This document shows positions 43,670 through 52,386 of a stretch of DNA of 64,000 nucleotides, one piece after another (the stretch's first letter is position 1; every line of letters starts with the position of its first letter). The notes below the pieces were generated by a model. That model did no database searches, had not been told where the DNA came from, and saw only the letters and a list, made by a program, of their open reading frames with translations. Where the stretch lies: positions 98,075-162,074 of the forward strand of contig SVGC01000002.1 of NCBI GenBank assembly GCA_015056495.1, read 5' to 3'. Source of the stretch: Butyrivibrio sp. Lineage in GTDB: Bacteria > Bacillota > Clostridia > Lachnospirales > Lachnospiraceae. A program made the position numbers and the translations under genes.

Positions 43670-44914
43670 ATGATCACAAACGAGATCCTTATAACTAAAT
43701 ACCTGGAACACACCATGTTACTTGCTTTAGTAGACAACAGACTTGAATATCTTGAAGTATTAGACGCTGAAAGCTATGTAGGCAGGATATTTGTTGGAAG
43801 AGTTGAAAACATTGTAAGTAATATAAACAGCGCTTTTGTCAAATTTCTTGATGATCAGAATGGCTATTTGTCTCTAAAGGACATTGTTCAGGAATGCGTC
43901 TTATCAAGAGATTTTAATGAAAATCCAAAACTCAGAATTGGTGATCTTGTATTAGTGCAGGTTTCATCAGATGCCCTTAAGACCAAGCTTCCAAAGTTAA
44001 CTTGTAAACTCTCGATTAGCGGTAAGTTCTCCGCATTGACAATGGGTGAAAAAGGCGTCGGATGCTCCAGAAAGCTTCCTGAAGATAAAAGAGATCGGCT
44101 GACAAATATAATTCGAGAAGAACAAAAGAAAAGAGAAGGTATTGCCACATTTAAATATGGCACGATAATACGAACTGATTCCGGTGAAAATGGAGTTACT
44201 GCTGAAGATATAATTGCAGAGATATCTTTATTAGAAGAACAGATAAAGCAGATGATCGATAAAGCTGCCTATATGTCTCCATATCAGGAAATCCAATCTG
44301 CAACAAGTAAAAACAGGATCCTTGAGATCACAAAGCGTTTTATCCATGTTATCAGATGCTTTAACCATGACAATATACAGATAAATACTGATATTGAGCC
44401 TATATTCAATGAAGTATCACCCTATAAAAATGAATTATCTGCAGACAATGAAGATCTTGTAAGTATAAAATTTTTTGATCCTGATCTTGAAAATGCAAGA
44501 CCACTATCTGTTATCTATGGCCTTAATTCCAAGCTGGATGAATGTCAAAAAAAGAAGGTCTGGTTAAAATCCGGTGGTTATCTTGTGATTGAACAGACAG
44601 AAGCACTAAACGTCATTGATGTTAATACAGGTAAGAGCATAAACGGCAAAAAGAATATCATAGAAAAGCTCAATATAGAGGCAATGGAAGAATCCATGCG
44701 ACAGATAAGGCTTAGAAACCTGTCAGGCATGATACTTATTGATTTTATCAATATGAAAGATAAAGATGAAAATAATCACTTAATCGATAATATTAAAGCC
44801 ATGACCAAGCTTGATCCAATTAATATTAATTTTATAGATATTACAGGGCTAGGTATAATAGAGCTTACAAGAAAGAAAACCGGAAAATCTTTAATAGAAG
44901 TGTTGACAAAATAA
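43670..44914 (+). CDS. rng: Ribonuclease E/G family protein
   Basis: Endoribonuclease of the RNase E/G type that processes rRNA and mRNA. 414 residues, the short RNase G-like form. N-terminal S1-like part (GRIFVGRVENIVSNINSAFVKF) and catalytic domain with the metal-binding Asp in NVIDVNTGK and the second in MILIDFINM. The zinc-link CPxCxG motif of long RNase E is missing and the C-terminus is short. ATG preceded by AAAGGAA. The rplU promoter overlaps its last codons. Confidence 0.92.
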   Translation: MITNEILITKYLEHTMLLALVDNRLEYLEVLDAESYVGRIFVGRVENIVSNINSAFVKFLDDQNGYLSLKDIVQECVLSRDFNENPKLRIGDLVLVQVSSDALKTKLPKLTCKLSISGKFSALTMGEKGVGCSRKLPEDKRDRLTNIIREEQKKREGIATFKYGTIIRTDSGENGVTAEDIIAEISLLEEQIKQMIDKAAYMSPYQEIQSATSKNRILEITKRFIHVIRCFNHDNIQINTDIEPIFNEVSPYKNELSADNEDLVSIKFFDPDLENARPLSVIYGLNSKLDECQKKKVWLKSGGYLVIEQTEALNVIDVNTGKSINGKKNIIEKLNIEAMEESMRQIRLRNLSGMILIDFINMKDKDENNHLIDNIKAMTKLDPININFIDITGLGIIELTRKKTGKSLIEVLTK

Positions 44915-44931
44915 TGATAAGTTGTTATATT
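44903..44931 (+). promoter_or_regulatory. Promoter of the rplU-prp-rpmA operon
   Basis: TTGACA (44903-44908), 17-base spacer, TATATT (44926-44931). The -35 box lies within the last codons of rng. Confidence 0.85.
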
Positions 44932-44937
44932 TTATGA

Positions 44938-45017
44938 GTATGCCGCTTAACGAGGTATAAGTGCGCCCACAGGACGCCACCGAAGTTAGCGAGTTTTTTG
45001 AGAAAAGGAGGTGCCTT
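44938..45017 (+). ncRNA. Ribosomal protein L21 leader (cis-regulatory RNA)
   Basis: The untranslated leader before rplU is structured: outer stem CGCTTAAC (44944-44951) with GTTAGCG (44985-44991), one bulge, and an inner hairpin GTGCGCC (44961-44967) with GGACGCCAC (44972-44980). Its position and layout fit the L21 leader known in Firmicutes, where L21 is thought to bind its own mRNA. I could not run a covariance search. Confidence 0.7.
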
Positions 45018-45323
45018 ATGTACGCTATTATAGTAACAGGCGGTAAGCAGTATAAGGTTTCCGAGGGCGACGTAATCAAGGTTGAAAAGCTTGATGTAGA
45101 AGCTGGAAAAAAGGTAACATTTGATGTTATCGCAGTAAATGATGACACAACTTTAAAGGTTGCTGATAAAGTATCTGGAGCAAAGGTTGACGCTACAGTT
45201 ATGGAACAGGGACGTGACAAGAAGGTTATCGTTTATAAGTACAAGAGAAAGACTGGCTACCACAAGAAAAATGGTCACAGACAGCCATTCACTCGCGTAA
45301 AGATCGAAAAGATCTCACTGTAA
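45018..45323 (+). CDS. rplU: 50S ribosomal protein L21
   Basis: 101-residue large-subunit protein. [25 protein letters not shown] start and the [21 protein letters not shown] end are typical. AAAAGGAGGTG lies six bases before ATG 45018; the longer open frame runs through the structured leader and is not translated. First gene of rplU-prp-rpmA. Confidence 0.98.
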   Translation: MYAIIVTGGKQYKVSEGDVIKVEKLDVEAGKKVTFDVIAVNDDTTLKVADKVSGAKVDATVMEQGRDKKVIVYKYKRKTGYHKKNGHRQPFTRVKIEKISL

Positions 45324-45357
45324 TTTTTTAGAAGTTTTTACAGAAAAGTTTGTATAT

Positions 45358-45687
45358 ATGACAGATATTATTATTCGTAAAAATTCAGACGGCGATATAT
45401 GTGGCTTTGAAATGGATGGTCATGCAGGTTTTGCCGAATATGGTCAGGACATTGTATGTGCAGCGTTGTCGATGTTATCGATCAATACTATCAATTCAAT
45501 TGCAGAGCTTACAGATTCAGCGCTTTCTGTTAGTAGCGATGAAAACAAAGGTTATATGAGTCTTATGATCGAAGGACCTGTACAAGATGATGCAGAACTT
45601 CTTCTTAAGTCTTATAAGCTGGGAATTGACGCTATATACAGACAGTACGGAAAAAAGTATTTGAAAACAACAATTAAGGAGGTGTAA
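45358..45687 (+). CDS. prp: Ribosomal-processing cysteine protease Prp
   Basis: Cysteine protease that removes the N-terminal extension of L27, an essential step in Firmicutes ribosome assembly. 109 residues with the catalytic dyad at the canonical positions, H22 and C34, in GHAGFAEYGQDIVCAALS. It lies between rplU and rpmA, its invariant location, and the downstream L27 has the matching extension. No clear Shine-Dalgarno sequence is seen before the ATG, so translation may depend on coupling. Confidence 0.96.
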   Translation: MTDIIIRKNSDGDICGFEMDGHAGFAEYGQDIVCAALSMLSINTINSIAELTDSALSVSSDENKGYMSLMIEGPVQDDAELLLKSYKLGIDAIYRQYGKKYLKTTIKEV

Positions 45688-45690
45688 GTC

Positions 45691-45978
45691 ATGTTAGTAA
45701 TGAACCTTCAATTTTTTGCTCATAAAAAGGGTGTTGGATCAACTAAGAACGGTAGAGATTCAGAGTCCAAGAGATTAGGAGCAAAAAGAGCTGACGGACA
45801 GTTCGTAAAGGCTGGAAATATCTTATACAGACAGCGTGGAACACATATTCATCCTGGTGTTAACGTAGGTATCGGTTCTGATGATACTTTATTTGCTCTT
45901 ACAGATGGAATCCTTAGATTCGAGCGTAAGGGTAGATCTAAGACACAGGCTAGTGTTCACCCAGTTGAGAACAAGTAA
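45691..45978 (+). CDS. rpmA: 50S ribosomal protein L27 with Prp-cleaved N-terminal extension
   Basis: 95 residues. The nine-residue leader MLVMNLQFF precedes AHKKG; Prp is expected to cut after F9, exposing the mature N-terminus that reaches the peptidyl-transferase centre. The rest ([23 protein letters not shown] and [14 protein letters not shown]) is standard. TAAGGAGGTG RBS. The gene is three bases after prp and closes the operon with a strong terminator. Confidence 0.98.
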   Translation: MLVMNLQFFAHKKGVGSTKNGRDSESKRLGAKRADGQFVKAGNILYRQRGTHIHPGVNVGIGSDDTLFALTDGILRFERKGRSKTQASVHPVENK

Positions 45979-45994
45979 TACGAATTATTTTTGG

Positions 45995-46026
45995 GGCTCC
46001 AAACTATTAGGTTTGGAGCCTTTTTC
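45995..46026 (+). terminator. Terminator after rpmA
   Basis: Perfect 10-bp stem GGCTCCAAAC (45995-46004) with GTTTGGAGCC (46011-46020), followed by TTTTTC. Confidence 0.95.
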
Positions 46027-46122
46027 AAAATTTGTATTAATGCACTGATCACTTCTTTTTTGAAAATCCGGATTTGGATCTTTCGAATTGTTAGTTTAAG
46101 AATAAAATTAAGAGGAATCAAA

Positions 46123-47511
46123 ATGCCTGAATTTGTAGATAGAGCTAGAATATTTGTTAGTAGCGGTAAAGGTGGCGATGGCCATATATCATTCCATAGA
46201 GAGAAATTTGTTGCCAATGGCGGTCCAGACGGTGGTGATGGAGGCAAAGGCGGCGATGTTATCTTTAAGGTAGATAAAGGTTTAAATACCCTTGCCGATT
46301 TTCATTATGGTGGAAAATACAAAGCCCAAAACGGAGAAGAAGGCGGTAAGAAACGCTGCTCCGGTAAAAAGGGCTCTGATATAATTATAAAAGTACCTGA
46401 AGGAACAGTTATCAAAGAAGCTAAAAGCGGAAAGGTCATTGCTGATATGTCTAAAGGCAATGATGAAATTGTTCTGTTAAAGGGTGGCAGAGGCGGAAAT
46501 GGCAACATGCATTATGCAACTTCAACAATGCAGGCTCCAAAGTATGCTCAGCCAGGACAGCCGGCAAAAGAACTTGAGCTGTTTCTTGAGCTTAAGGTTA
46601 TTGCTGACGTAGGCCTTGTTGGTTTCCCAAACGTTGGCAAATCAACATTTTTGACAAAAGTATCCAATGCTAAGCCTAAGGTTGCAAACTATCACTTTAC
46701 AACGCTTACTCCTAGCCTTGGTGTTGTTGATCTTAATGATGCAAGAGGATTTGTTGTTGCTGATATTCCTGGTCTTATAGAAGGTGCTGCTGATGGTGCA
46801 GGACTTGGACATGAGTTCCTCAGGCACATTGAGAGAACAAGAGTCCTTATCCATGTAGTTGACGCAGCTTCAACTGAAGGAAGAGATCCTATAGAAGACA
46901 TAAGAGCCATCAATACAGAGCTTGAAAAATATAATGCAGATATCACTAAGAAACCTCAGGTTATATGTGCAAATAAGATCGATATGCTTCCTGAAGGCGA
47001 AAATGATGAAGCAGTTCAGAAGATAAGAGATGAATTTGAGCCTCAGGGATACAAAGTATTTGCTGTTTCAACCCTTACAGGTAAGGGACTTAAAGAACTT
47101 CTTTACTATGTAAGCAGAACTCTTGACGAACTTGGAGAGGATCCGATCGTATTTGAACAGGAATATGATCCTGAAGTAGAGCTTGTTACAGTTGATGAAG
47201 CTATTACTGTTTCTTATGACAGCAAAGCTAAGGAATACGTTGTTGAAGGTCCTAAGATTGAAAAGATGCTTGGTTATACCAACCTCGATTCCGAAAGAGG
47301 TTTCGCATTCTTCCAGCAGTTCCTTGTTGATAATGGAATTCTTGATGAACTTGAAAAGCTCCATATCAATGAAGGCGATACAGTAAGACTGTATGGACAT
47401 AGCTTTGAATACTATAGAAATGCTGATACTGTACCTGGTTCAGATGAAGAAGATGATGAGGATTTTGATGAAGATATGGATGATTATGAAGATCCTCAGG
47501 ATGAAGAATAA
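46123..47511 (+). CDS. obgE: GTPase ObgE/CgtA
   Basis: Ribosome-assembly and stress GTPase on the 50S subunit. 462 residues: glycine-rich Obg domain (about 1-158: GKGGDGHISFHREKF, GGPDGGDGGKGGDVIF), G domain with GFPNVGKST (about 167) and NKID, OCT domain (about 340-425), and an acidic Asp/Glu tail. ATG 46123 follows AGAGGA; the frame is open further upstream but runs into the rpmA terminator. It is followed by yhbY. Confidence 0.97.
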   Translation: MPEFVDRARIFVSSGKGGDGHISFHREKFVANGGPDGGDGGKGGDVIFKVDKGLNTLADFHYGGKYKAQNGEEGGKKRCSGKKGSDIIIKVPEGTVIKEAKSGKVIADMSKGNDEIVLLKGGRGGNGNMHYATSTMQAPKYAQPGQPAKELELFLELKVIADVGLVGFPNVGKSTFLTKVSNAKPKVANYHFTTLTPSLGVVDLNDARGFVVADIPGLIEGAADGAGLGHEFLRHIERTRVLIHVVDAASTEGRDPIEDIRAINTELEKYNADITKKPQVICANKIDMLPEGENDEAVQKIRDEFEPQGYKVFAVSTLTGKGLKELLYYVSRTLDELGEDPIVFEQEYDPEVELVTVDEAITVSYDSKAKEYVVEGPKIEKMLGYTNLDSERGFAFFQQFLVDNGILDELEKLHINEGDTVRLYGHSFEYYRNADTVPGSDEEDDEDFDEDMDDYEDPQDEE

Positions 47512-47540
47512 TATAGGCATTATTGCCGGAAAGAGAAATT

Positions 47541-47861
47541 ATGGAATTTACTAGTAAACAGAGAGCATATTTAAAGAGCCTTGCTTCAGACCTTGATCCA
47601 ATCTTTCAGATTGGTAAAGGAAGCGTTACTCCTGAGGTTGTTGAAGCAGTTTCAGAAGTTTACAATACACACGAGCTTATTAAAGTTAACATTTTAAAGA
47701 ACTGCACAGAAGACGTAAATGAAGTGGCAAGGACACTTGCTGATCGTACACGTTCTAATCTTGTTCAGGTAATTGGTAGAAAAGCGGTATTATACAAACC
47801 ATTTAAAGAGAATCCTGAAATTATACTTCCAAAGGCTTCCAAAAAGAAAGATGTTGAATGA
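47541..47861 (+). CDS. yhbY: CRM-domain RNA-binding protein YhbY
   Basis: 106-residue protein of the CRM/YhbY family that binds pre-50S particles. FTSKQRAYLKSLASDLDPIFQIGKGSVTPEV and LVQVIGRKAVLYKP are the family blocks, the second holding the GxxG-like loop. A Lys-rich C-terminus. ATG 47541 is used; the upstream TTG lies at the end of the RBS region. The neighbours obgE, yqeK and rsfS all concern ribosome assembly or nucleotide turnover. Confidence 0.92.
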   Translation: MEFTSKQRAYLKSLASDLDPIFQIGKGSVTPEVVEAVSEVYNTHELIKVNILKNCTEDVNEVARTLADRTRSNLVQVIGRKAVLYKPFKENPEIILPKASKKKDVE

Positions 47862-47898
47862 TCAGCATATTACGGAAAATAATAAGGACGTATAGCAC

Positions 47899-48474
47899 AT
47901 GAAAACATTAGATATTACTCAAAAGCTTAGAAAAGCTCTGGAAAAAGAGTTAAAGCCTGACCGTTTTGATCACACACTTGGAGTTGCTTATACAGCTGCT
48001 TCTATGGCAATGGTACATGGCGCCGATTTACAGAAAGCGCTTATTGCTGGAATGCTTCATGATTGTGCCAAGTGTATCGATCATGACAAGCAATATGAGA
48101 TCTGCGTTGAAAATGGCATTAAGGTAAGTGATGTTGAGAAAAGAAATAAAGGACTTCTTCATGCCAAAGTAGGTAGTTTTTTAGCTAAAGAGAAATACAA
48201 TATTTCTGATGAAGAAATACTGGATGCTATAAGATATCATACTACTGGCAGACCTGAGATGACTCTTTTGGACAAAATAATATTCATTGCAGATTTTATT
48301 GAGCCTAATAGAAAAGAATTGCCTGAAATGGATATTATAAGAAGAGAAGCTTTTGAAGATATTGATGTATGTCTTAAGCATATTCTGAGAAATACCTTAA
48401 GTTATCTGGAACAGTCTGATAAGGAATGTGATCAGATGACTCAAGAGACATACGATTACTATATGGAACAATAA
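47899..48474 (+). CDS. yqeK: HD-domain hydrolase YqeK (Ap4A hydrolase, symmetrical type)
   Basis: 191 residues. HD metal site with H25 (FDHTLGV), HDCAK (about 54-58), and downstream RYHTTG and IADFIEPNR, the latter two typical of YqeK, which hydrolyses diadenosine tetraphosphate. The gene is normally preceded by nadD (nicotinate-nucleotide adenylyltransferase) between yhbY/obgE and yqeK; here nadD is absent. RBS is AAGGACG. rsfS follows after 27 bases. Confidence 0.92.
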   Translation: MKTLDITQKLRKALEKELKPDRFDHTLGVAYTAASMAMVHGADLQKALIAGMLHDCAKCIDHDKQYEICVENGIKVSDVEKRNKGLLHAKVGSFLAKEKYNISDEEILDAIRYHTTGRPEMTLLDKIIFIADFIEPNRKELPEMDIIRREAFEDIDVCLKHILRNTLSYLEQSDKECDQMTQETYDYYMEQ

Positions 48475-48501
48475 ACTAATACATACAGAATGGAGCAAAC
48501 T

Positions 48502-48873
48502 ATGGCATCAAATAATGGAATTGAAAAGTCAAAAGAAATGGCAAAGCTTGCTATTAAGGCATTAGAAGATAGAAAAGGTGTTGATATCAGAGTGATCGAT
48601 ATTAGCGAAGTATCAACACTTGGTGATTATTTCATTATAGCTAGCGGAACTAACAGAACTCAGATCCAAGCTATGGCTGATAATGTTGATGAGACACTCG
48701 GAAGAGCAGGTTTCCCTCAGAAAAACATTGAAGGATATGAGAGTGCTAAATGGATCCTCATGGATTTCGGCGATATAATCATTCATATTTTTGATAGTGA
48801 AAATCGTCTGTTCTATGATTTAGAGCGTATTTGGAAAGATGGAAAAGAGATTGAAGCCGACGCTTTAAAATGA
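48502..48873 (+). CDS. rsfS: Ribosomal silencing factor RsfS
   Basis: Binds L14 of the large subunit and stops 50S/30S joining when nutrients are low. 123 residues: DIRVIDISEVSTLGDYFIIASGTNRTQIQAMADNV and the conserved GYESAKWILMDFGDIIIHIF segment. ATG 48502 follows TGGAGC; an earlier ATG overlaps that RBS. Conserved partner of yqeK. Confidence 0.95.
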   Translation: MASNNGIEKSKEMAKLAIKALEDRKGVDIRVIDISEVSTLGDYFIIASGTNRTQIQAMADNVDETLGRAGFPQKNIEGYESAKWILMDFGDIIIHIFDSENRLFYDLERIWKDGKEIEADALK

Positions 48874-48908
48874 TATAGCGTAACACTTTAAATTGATAAA
48901 ATTTATTG

Positions 48909-48936
48909 TTGACTTATGCTTAAATTCTTGTAAAAT
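48909..48936 (+). promoter_or_regulatory. Probable promoter of livJ
   Basis: TTGACT (48909-48914), 16-base spacer, TAAAAT (48931-48936). It would start a leader of about 120 bases containing the long hairpin at 48956-49030. Confidence 0.55.
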
Positions 48937-48955
48937 TTAATATAACGATAGAATT

Positions 48956-49030
48956 GTATACAAGTATTATGCTTTATTATTACTTATTCGATGATGAATG
49001 AATAATAGCAAAGTGTAATACTTTTTATAC
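48956..49030 (+). promoter_or_regulatory. 75-nt near-complete hairpin in the livJ leader
   Basis: The stretch folds back on itself with about 31 pairs: outer GTATA with TATAC, then AAGTATTATGCTTT with a matching arm, TATTA, and TTATTC with GAATGA. There is one bulge, two or so mismatches, several G-U pairs and a 6-base loop GATGAT (48990-48995). It lies between the probable promoter and the GGGAGG of livJ. No T-tract follows directly, so it is not a plain terminator. Confidence 0.75.
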
Positions 49031-49066
49031 ATTTAGGTCGTTATAATCTTAGGGAGGTCAAATTTT

Positions 49067-50281
49067 ATGAAGAAATTAAGCAAAGTAATCAGTGTACTTT
49101 CTGCATCTGCTATGGTTATGAGCATGCTTGCAGGATGTTCAGACGCATCAGGTGATGTAACATCTACAGAATCCGGTGATGCTACAGTAACAGAGAGTGG
49201 TGCAAGCACATTTAAGATTGGTGGTATTGGACCTACAACAGGTGCTGCTGCTATCTACGGAAGTGATGTTCGTGATGCTATCCAGATCGCTGTTGATGAG
49301 ATCAACGAAGCTGGCGGTATCAATGGATATCAGATTGAATATAAGTTTGAGGATGATGAGCATAACGCAGAAAAATCTGTTAATGCTTATAATACTCTTA
49401 AAGACTGGGGCATGCAGATGCTTGTAGGTTGTGTTACAAGTGCTCCAACAATTGCAGTAAGTGAGAAAACTTACGAAGATAACATGTTTATGCTGACTCC
49501 TTCAGGAACAGCAGTAAACTGTGTTCAGTATGACAACGCTTTCCGCGTATGTTTTTCAGATCCTAACCAGGGTTCTGCTTCAGCAGAATACATTGCTGGT
49601 AATTCATCATTAAAAGATTCTAATATTGCTATCATTTATGATAGTTCTACTGAGTATTCAGCAGGTATACATGATAGCTTTGTATCAAAGGCTTCAGAGC
49701 TTGGTCTTAATGTAGTTTCTGATACAGCATTTACAACAGATTCAGCTACAGACTTTACTGTACAGCTTCAGACCGCTAGGGATGCTGACGCTGATCTTAT
49801 TTTCCTTCCAATTTATTACAATGAGGCTTCACTTATCCTTACACAGGCCAACACAATGGGATATGCTCCAACATTCTTTGGTTGCGACGGTATGGATGGT
49901 ATCCTTGAAGTTGAGAACTTTGATACAAGTCTTGCTGAAGGACTTATGCTCCTTACACCTTTCTCAGCTACAGCTACAGATGATCTTACAGTAAGCTTTG
50001 TAAGCAAGTTTGAGGAAATGACAGGTCATGTTCCTAACCAGTTTGGTGCAGATGCTTATGATGCAGTATATGCGATCAAGGCAGTTTGTGAAGCTCAGAA
50101 CATTACTCCTGATATGAGCGTTTCAGATATCTGTGAAGCTATGAAGACAGGTATGGTTGAAGTAGAGCTTGATAATGTACTTACAAGCCCAACAACACTT
50201 TCATGGGACGCTTCTGGTGAACCAAACAAGGATCCAAGAGCTGTAGTTATTACAAATGGTGTTTATGAACTTTGTGAATAA
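49067..50281 (+). CDS. livJ: Branched-chain amino acid ABC transporter, substrate-binding lipoprotein
   Basis: Lipid-anchored binding protein that delivers leucine/isoleucine/valine-type substrates to LivHM. 404 residues: signal peptide with lipobox LAGC (lipid Cys24), a Ser/Thr/Gly-rich linker (about 25-45), and a periplasmic-binding type I fold starting FKIGGIGPTTGAAAIYGSDVRDAI. GGGAGG RBS. First gene of livJHMGF. A hairpin after the gene likely gives it more mRNA than the permease genes. Exact substrate cannot be read from the sequence. Confidence 0.93.
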   Translation: MKKLSKVISVLSASAMVMSMLAGCSDASGDVTSTESGDATVTESGASTFKIGGIGPTTGAAAIYGSDVRDAIQIAVDEINEAGGINGYQIEYKFEDDEHNAEKSVNAYNTLKDWGMQMLVGCVTSAPTIAVSEKTYEDNMFMLTPSGTAVNCVQYDNAFRVCFSDPNQGSASAEYIAGNSSLKDSNIAIIYDSSTEYSAGIHDSFVSKASELGLNVVSDTAFTTDSATDFTVQLQTARDADADLIFLPIYYNEASLILTQANTMGYAPTFFGCDGMDGILEVENFDTSLAEGLMLLTPFSATATDDLTVSFVSKFEEMTGHVPNQFGADAYDAVYAIKAVCEAQNITPDMSVSDICEAMKTGMVEVELDNVLTSPTTLSWDASGEPNKDPRAVVITNGVYELCE

Positions 50282-50313
50282 TATCCATCTGATTTTAATC
50301 TAGTATTTTTGCA

Positions 50314-50360
50314 GGGGATGTTTGAACTCCAAGCATCCCCGCTTTCTTTAATTCTTTTTA
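50314..50360 (+). terminator. Intercistronic hairpin between livJ and livH (partial terminator)
   Basis: GGGGATGTTT (50314-50323) pairs with AAGCATCCCC (50331-50340), one G-U pair, followed by a mixed T-rich run. It probably lowers expression of livHMGF relative to livJ. Confidence 0.7.
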
Positions 50361-50376
50361 TCGGGCGGTGGTCTAT

Positions 50377-51261
50377 ATGATTAATTTTTTGACCTATTTA
50401 ATTAACGGAATAAGCCTAGGAAGTATCTACGCTATCATAGCATTAGGATACACAATGGTTTATGGTATTGCCAAAATGCTTAATTTTGCTCATGGTGATG
50501 TGATCATGATCGGCGGATACCTGATTTATACATTTGCTACAACCTATGGAATGCATCCATTATTATCCATTCTCATAGCTATTGTTGGTTGTACGATTCT
50601 TGGAATTACAACAGAAAAAATTGCATATAAACCTCTGCGCAACGCATCATCTAATCTTGCTGTTCTTATCACAGCAATTGGAGTTAGCTATTTCCTTCAA
50701 AATATCGCACTTTTGATATTTGGTGCAAATACTAAATCTTTTTCTTCAGTAGTTAGCTGGAAAATCCAATTACTTGGTGGAGAGGTAATAATACAGGGTA
50801 TTACTATCGTTACTATTTTGACCAGTCTTGTTATTCTTCTTTTGCTTGAGTTATTTATCAAATTCACAAAATCCGGTCAGGCAATGCTGGCCGTTTCAGA
50901 AGATAAGGGTGCTGCAACACTTATGGGTATCAATGTAAACAGAACAATTTCTCTGACTTTTGCAATTGGTTCCGGTCTGGCAGCTATAGCTGGAGCTCTT
51001 TTATGCTCTGCTTATCCAACCCTTACTCCATATACAGGTGCCATGCCTGGTATCAAGGCCTTTGTAGCAGCAGTTCTTGGCGGTATTGGTTCTATACCTG
51101 GAGCTATGATTGGTGGCCTTTTACTGGGAGTAGTAGAAATCTTAAGTAAGAGATATATTTCTACTCAGCTGGCAGACGCAATTGTTTTTGGTATTCTTAT
51201 CATCATTCTCCTTGTTAAGCCGACAGGATTACTGGGCAAAAACATTCAGGAAAAGGTATAA
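50377..51261 (+). CDS. livH: Branched-chain amino acid ABC transporter permease LivH
   Basis: Membrane channel subunit, 294 residues with about eight helices. LINGISLGSIYAIIALGYTMVYGI at the N-terminus and the FVAAVLGGIGSIPGAMIGGLLLGVVE loop that docks the ATPase are hallmarks of LivH. ATG 50377 is preceded by GGCGGTGG. It is separated from livJ by a hairpin and from livM by twelve bases. Confidence 0.95.
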   Translation: MINFLTYLINGISLGSIYAIIALGYTMVYGIAKMLNFAHGDVIMIGGYLIYTFATTYGMHPLLSILIAIVGCTILGITTEKIAYKPLRNASSNLAVLITAIGVSYFLQNIALLIFGANTKSFSSVVSWKIQLLGGEVIIQGITIVTILTSLVILLLLELFIKFTKSGQAMLAVSEDKGAATLMGINVNRTISLTFAIGSGLAAIAGALLCSAYPTLTPYTGAMPGIKAFVAAVLGGIGSIPGAMIGGLLLGVVEILSKRYISTQLADAIVFGILIIILLVKPTGLLGKNIQEKV

Positions 51262-51273
51262 GGGAGGATGCTT

Positions 51274-52386
51274 ATGAAAGTTTCAAATTTTTCAAAACTC
51301 TTAAAAATATCAAAAACACAAAAAAGAAATTTGATCACTTATGCCATTGTTATTGCTTTCTATCTGATCATACAGATAATGGATAAAACAGGGCATCTTT
51401 CAAGTCATATGAAAGGTCTTCTTGTTCCTATGACTTATTATTCAATAGTTGCAGTAGCTTTGAATCTATGTGTTGGCATACTTGGAGAGCTTAGCCTTGG
51501 ACATGCAGGGTTTATGTGCATTGGTGCATTTTCATCATCATTGTTTTCATTATATTTTAAAGAATCAATGCCTGCAGGGATCCGATTCTTCATTGCTTTG
51601 CTTATAGGTACAGCAATGGCAGCCTTATTAGGCTTTCTTATTGGTATTCCTGTTCTTAGATTAAAAGGAGATTACCTTGCTATCGTAACTCTTGCATTTG
51701 GTGAGATCATAAAAAATATACTTGCCGCTGTTTACTTTGGATATGACGAAACAGGTATACATTTATCATTTAAGAGCTTTCAGATCCAAGGTGAAGGCAA
51801 AATGCTCATAAATGGAGCTATGGGTATACAAGGAACACCAAACAATTCTAATTTTACTATTGCGATTGTTATATTATTACTTGCACTGTTTATAATCCAG
51901 AATCTGGTTAATTCAAGAGATGGAAGAGCAATAATGTCTATAAGAGACAACAGGATTGCTGCAGAATCAATCGGTATCAATATCACAAAATATAAGATGC
52001 TTGCTTTTACTATTTCTGCTGCAATTGCAGGAACAAGCGGTGTATTATTTGCTCATAACACATCAACATTGACAGCCTCATCAACCTATTTTGGTTATAA
52101 TGTGTCAATCATGATCCTGGTTTATGTTGTACTTGGTGGTATTGGAAATATCAGAGGATCTGTAATAGCAGCATCAATACTCTACATCCTGCCAGAGATG
52201 CTCAGAGGCCTTAACTCTTATAGAATGCTGATCTATTCAATCTTACTCATAATAATAATGCTTGTTAACTGGGCACCTAAAGCTATTGAGCTTCGAAACA
52301 AATATTTCACTATTTTGAAAACAAAAGCTTTAGAACTTAGGGATAAATGTTTTTCAAAAATTAAAAGGAGGTTTGCTAAAAGATGA
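51274..52386 (+). CDS. livM: Branched-chain amino acid ABC transporter permease LivM
   Basis: Second channel subunit, 370 residues. GELSLGHAGFMCIGAFSS and the ATPase-docking VYVVLGGIGNIRGSVIAA are the LivM motifs. The C-terminus has an extra Lys-rich tail with a short imperfect repeat (ELRNKYF and ELRDKCF). GGGAGG lies six bases before ATG 51274. The end overlaps livG by ATGA. Confidence 0.95.
   Translation: MKVSNFSKLLKISKTQKRNLITYAIVIAFYLIIQIMDKTGHLSSHMKGLLVPMTYYSIVAVALNLCVGILGELSLGHAGFMCIGAFSSSLFSLYFKESMPAGIRFFIALLIGTAMAALLGFLIGIPVLRLKGDYLAIVTLAFGEIIKNILAAVYFGYDETGIHLSFKSFQIQGEGKMLINGAMGIQGTPNNSNFTIAIVILLLALFIIQNLVNSRDGRAIMSIRDNRIAAESIGINITKYKMLAFTISAAIAGTSGVLFAHNTSTLTASSTYFGYNVSIMILVYVVLGGIGNIRGSVIAASILYILPEMLRGLNSYRMLIYSILLIIIMLVNWAPKAIELRNKYFTILKTKALELRDKCFSKIKRRFAKR

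Noticed and set aside
44961..45017. 19-residue N-terminal extension of L21
   Set aside because: Runs through the structured leader RNA; the AAAAGGAGGTG before 45018 fixes the normal start.
45991..46122. N-terminal extension of ObgE by 44 residues
   Set aside because: It would start inside the rpmA terminator hairpin, lacks an RBS, and Obg proteins begin at the MPEFVDRARIF position.
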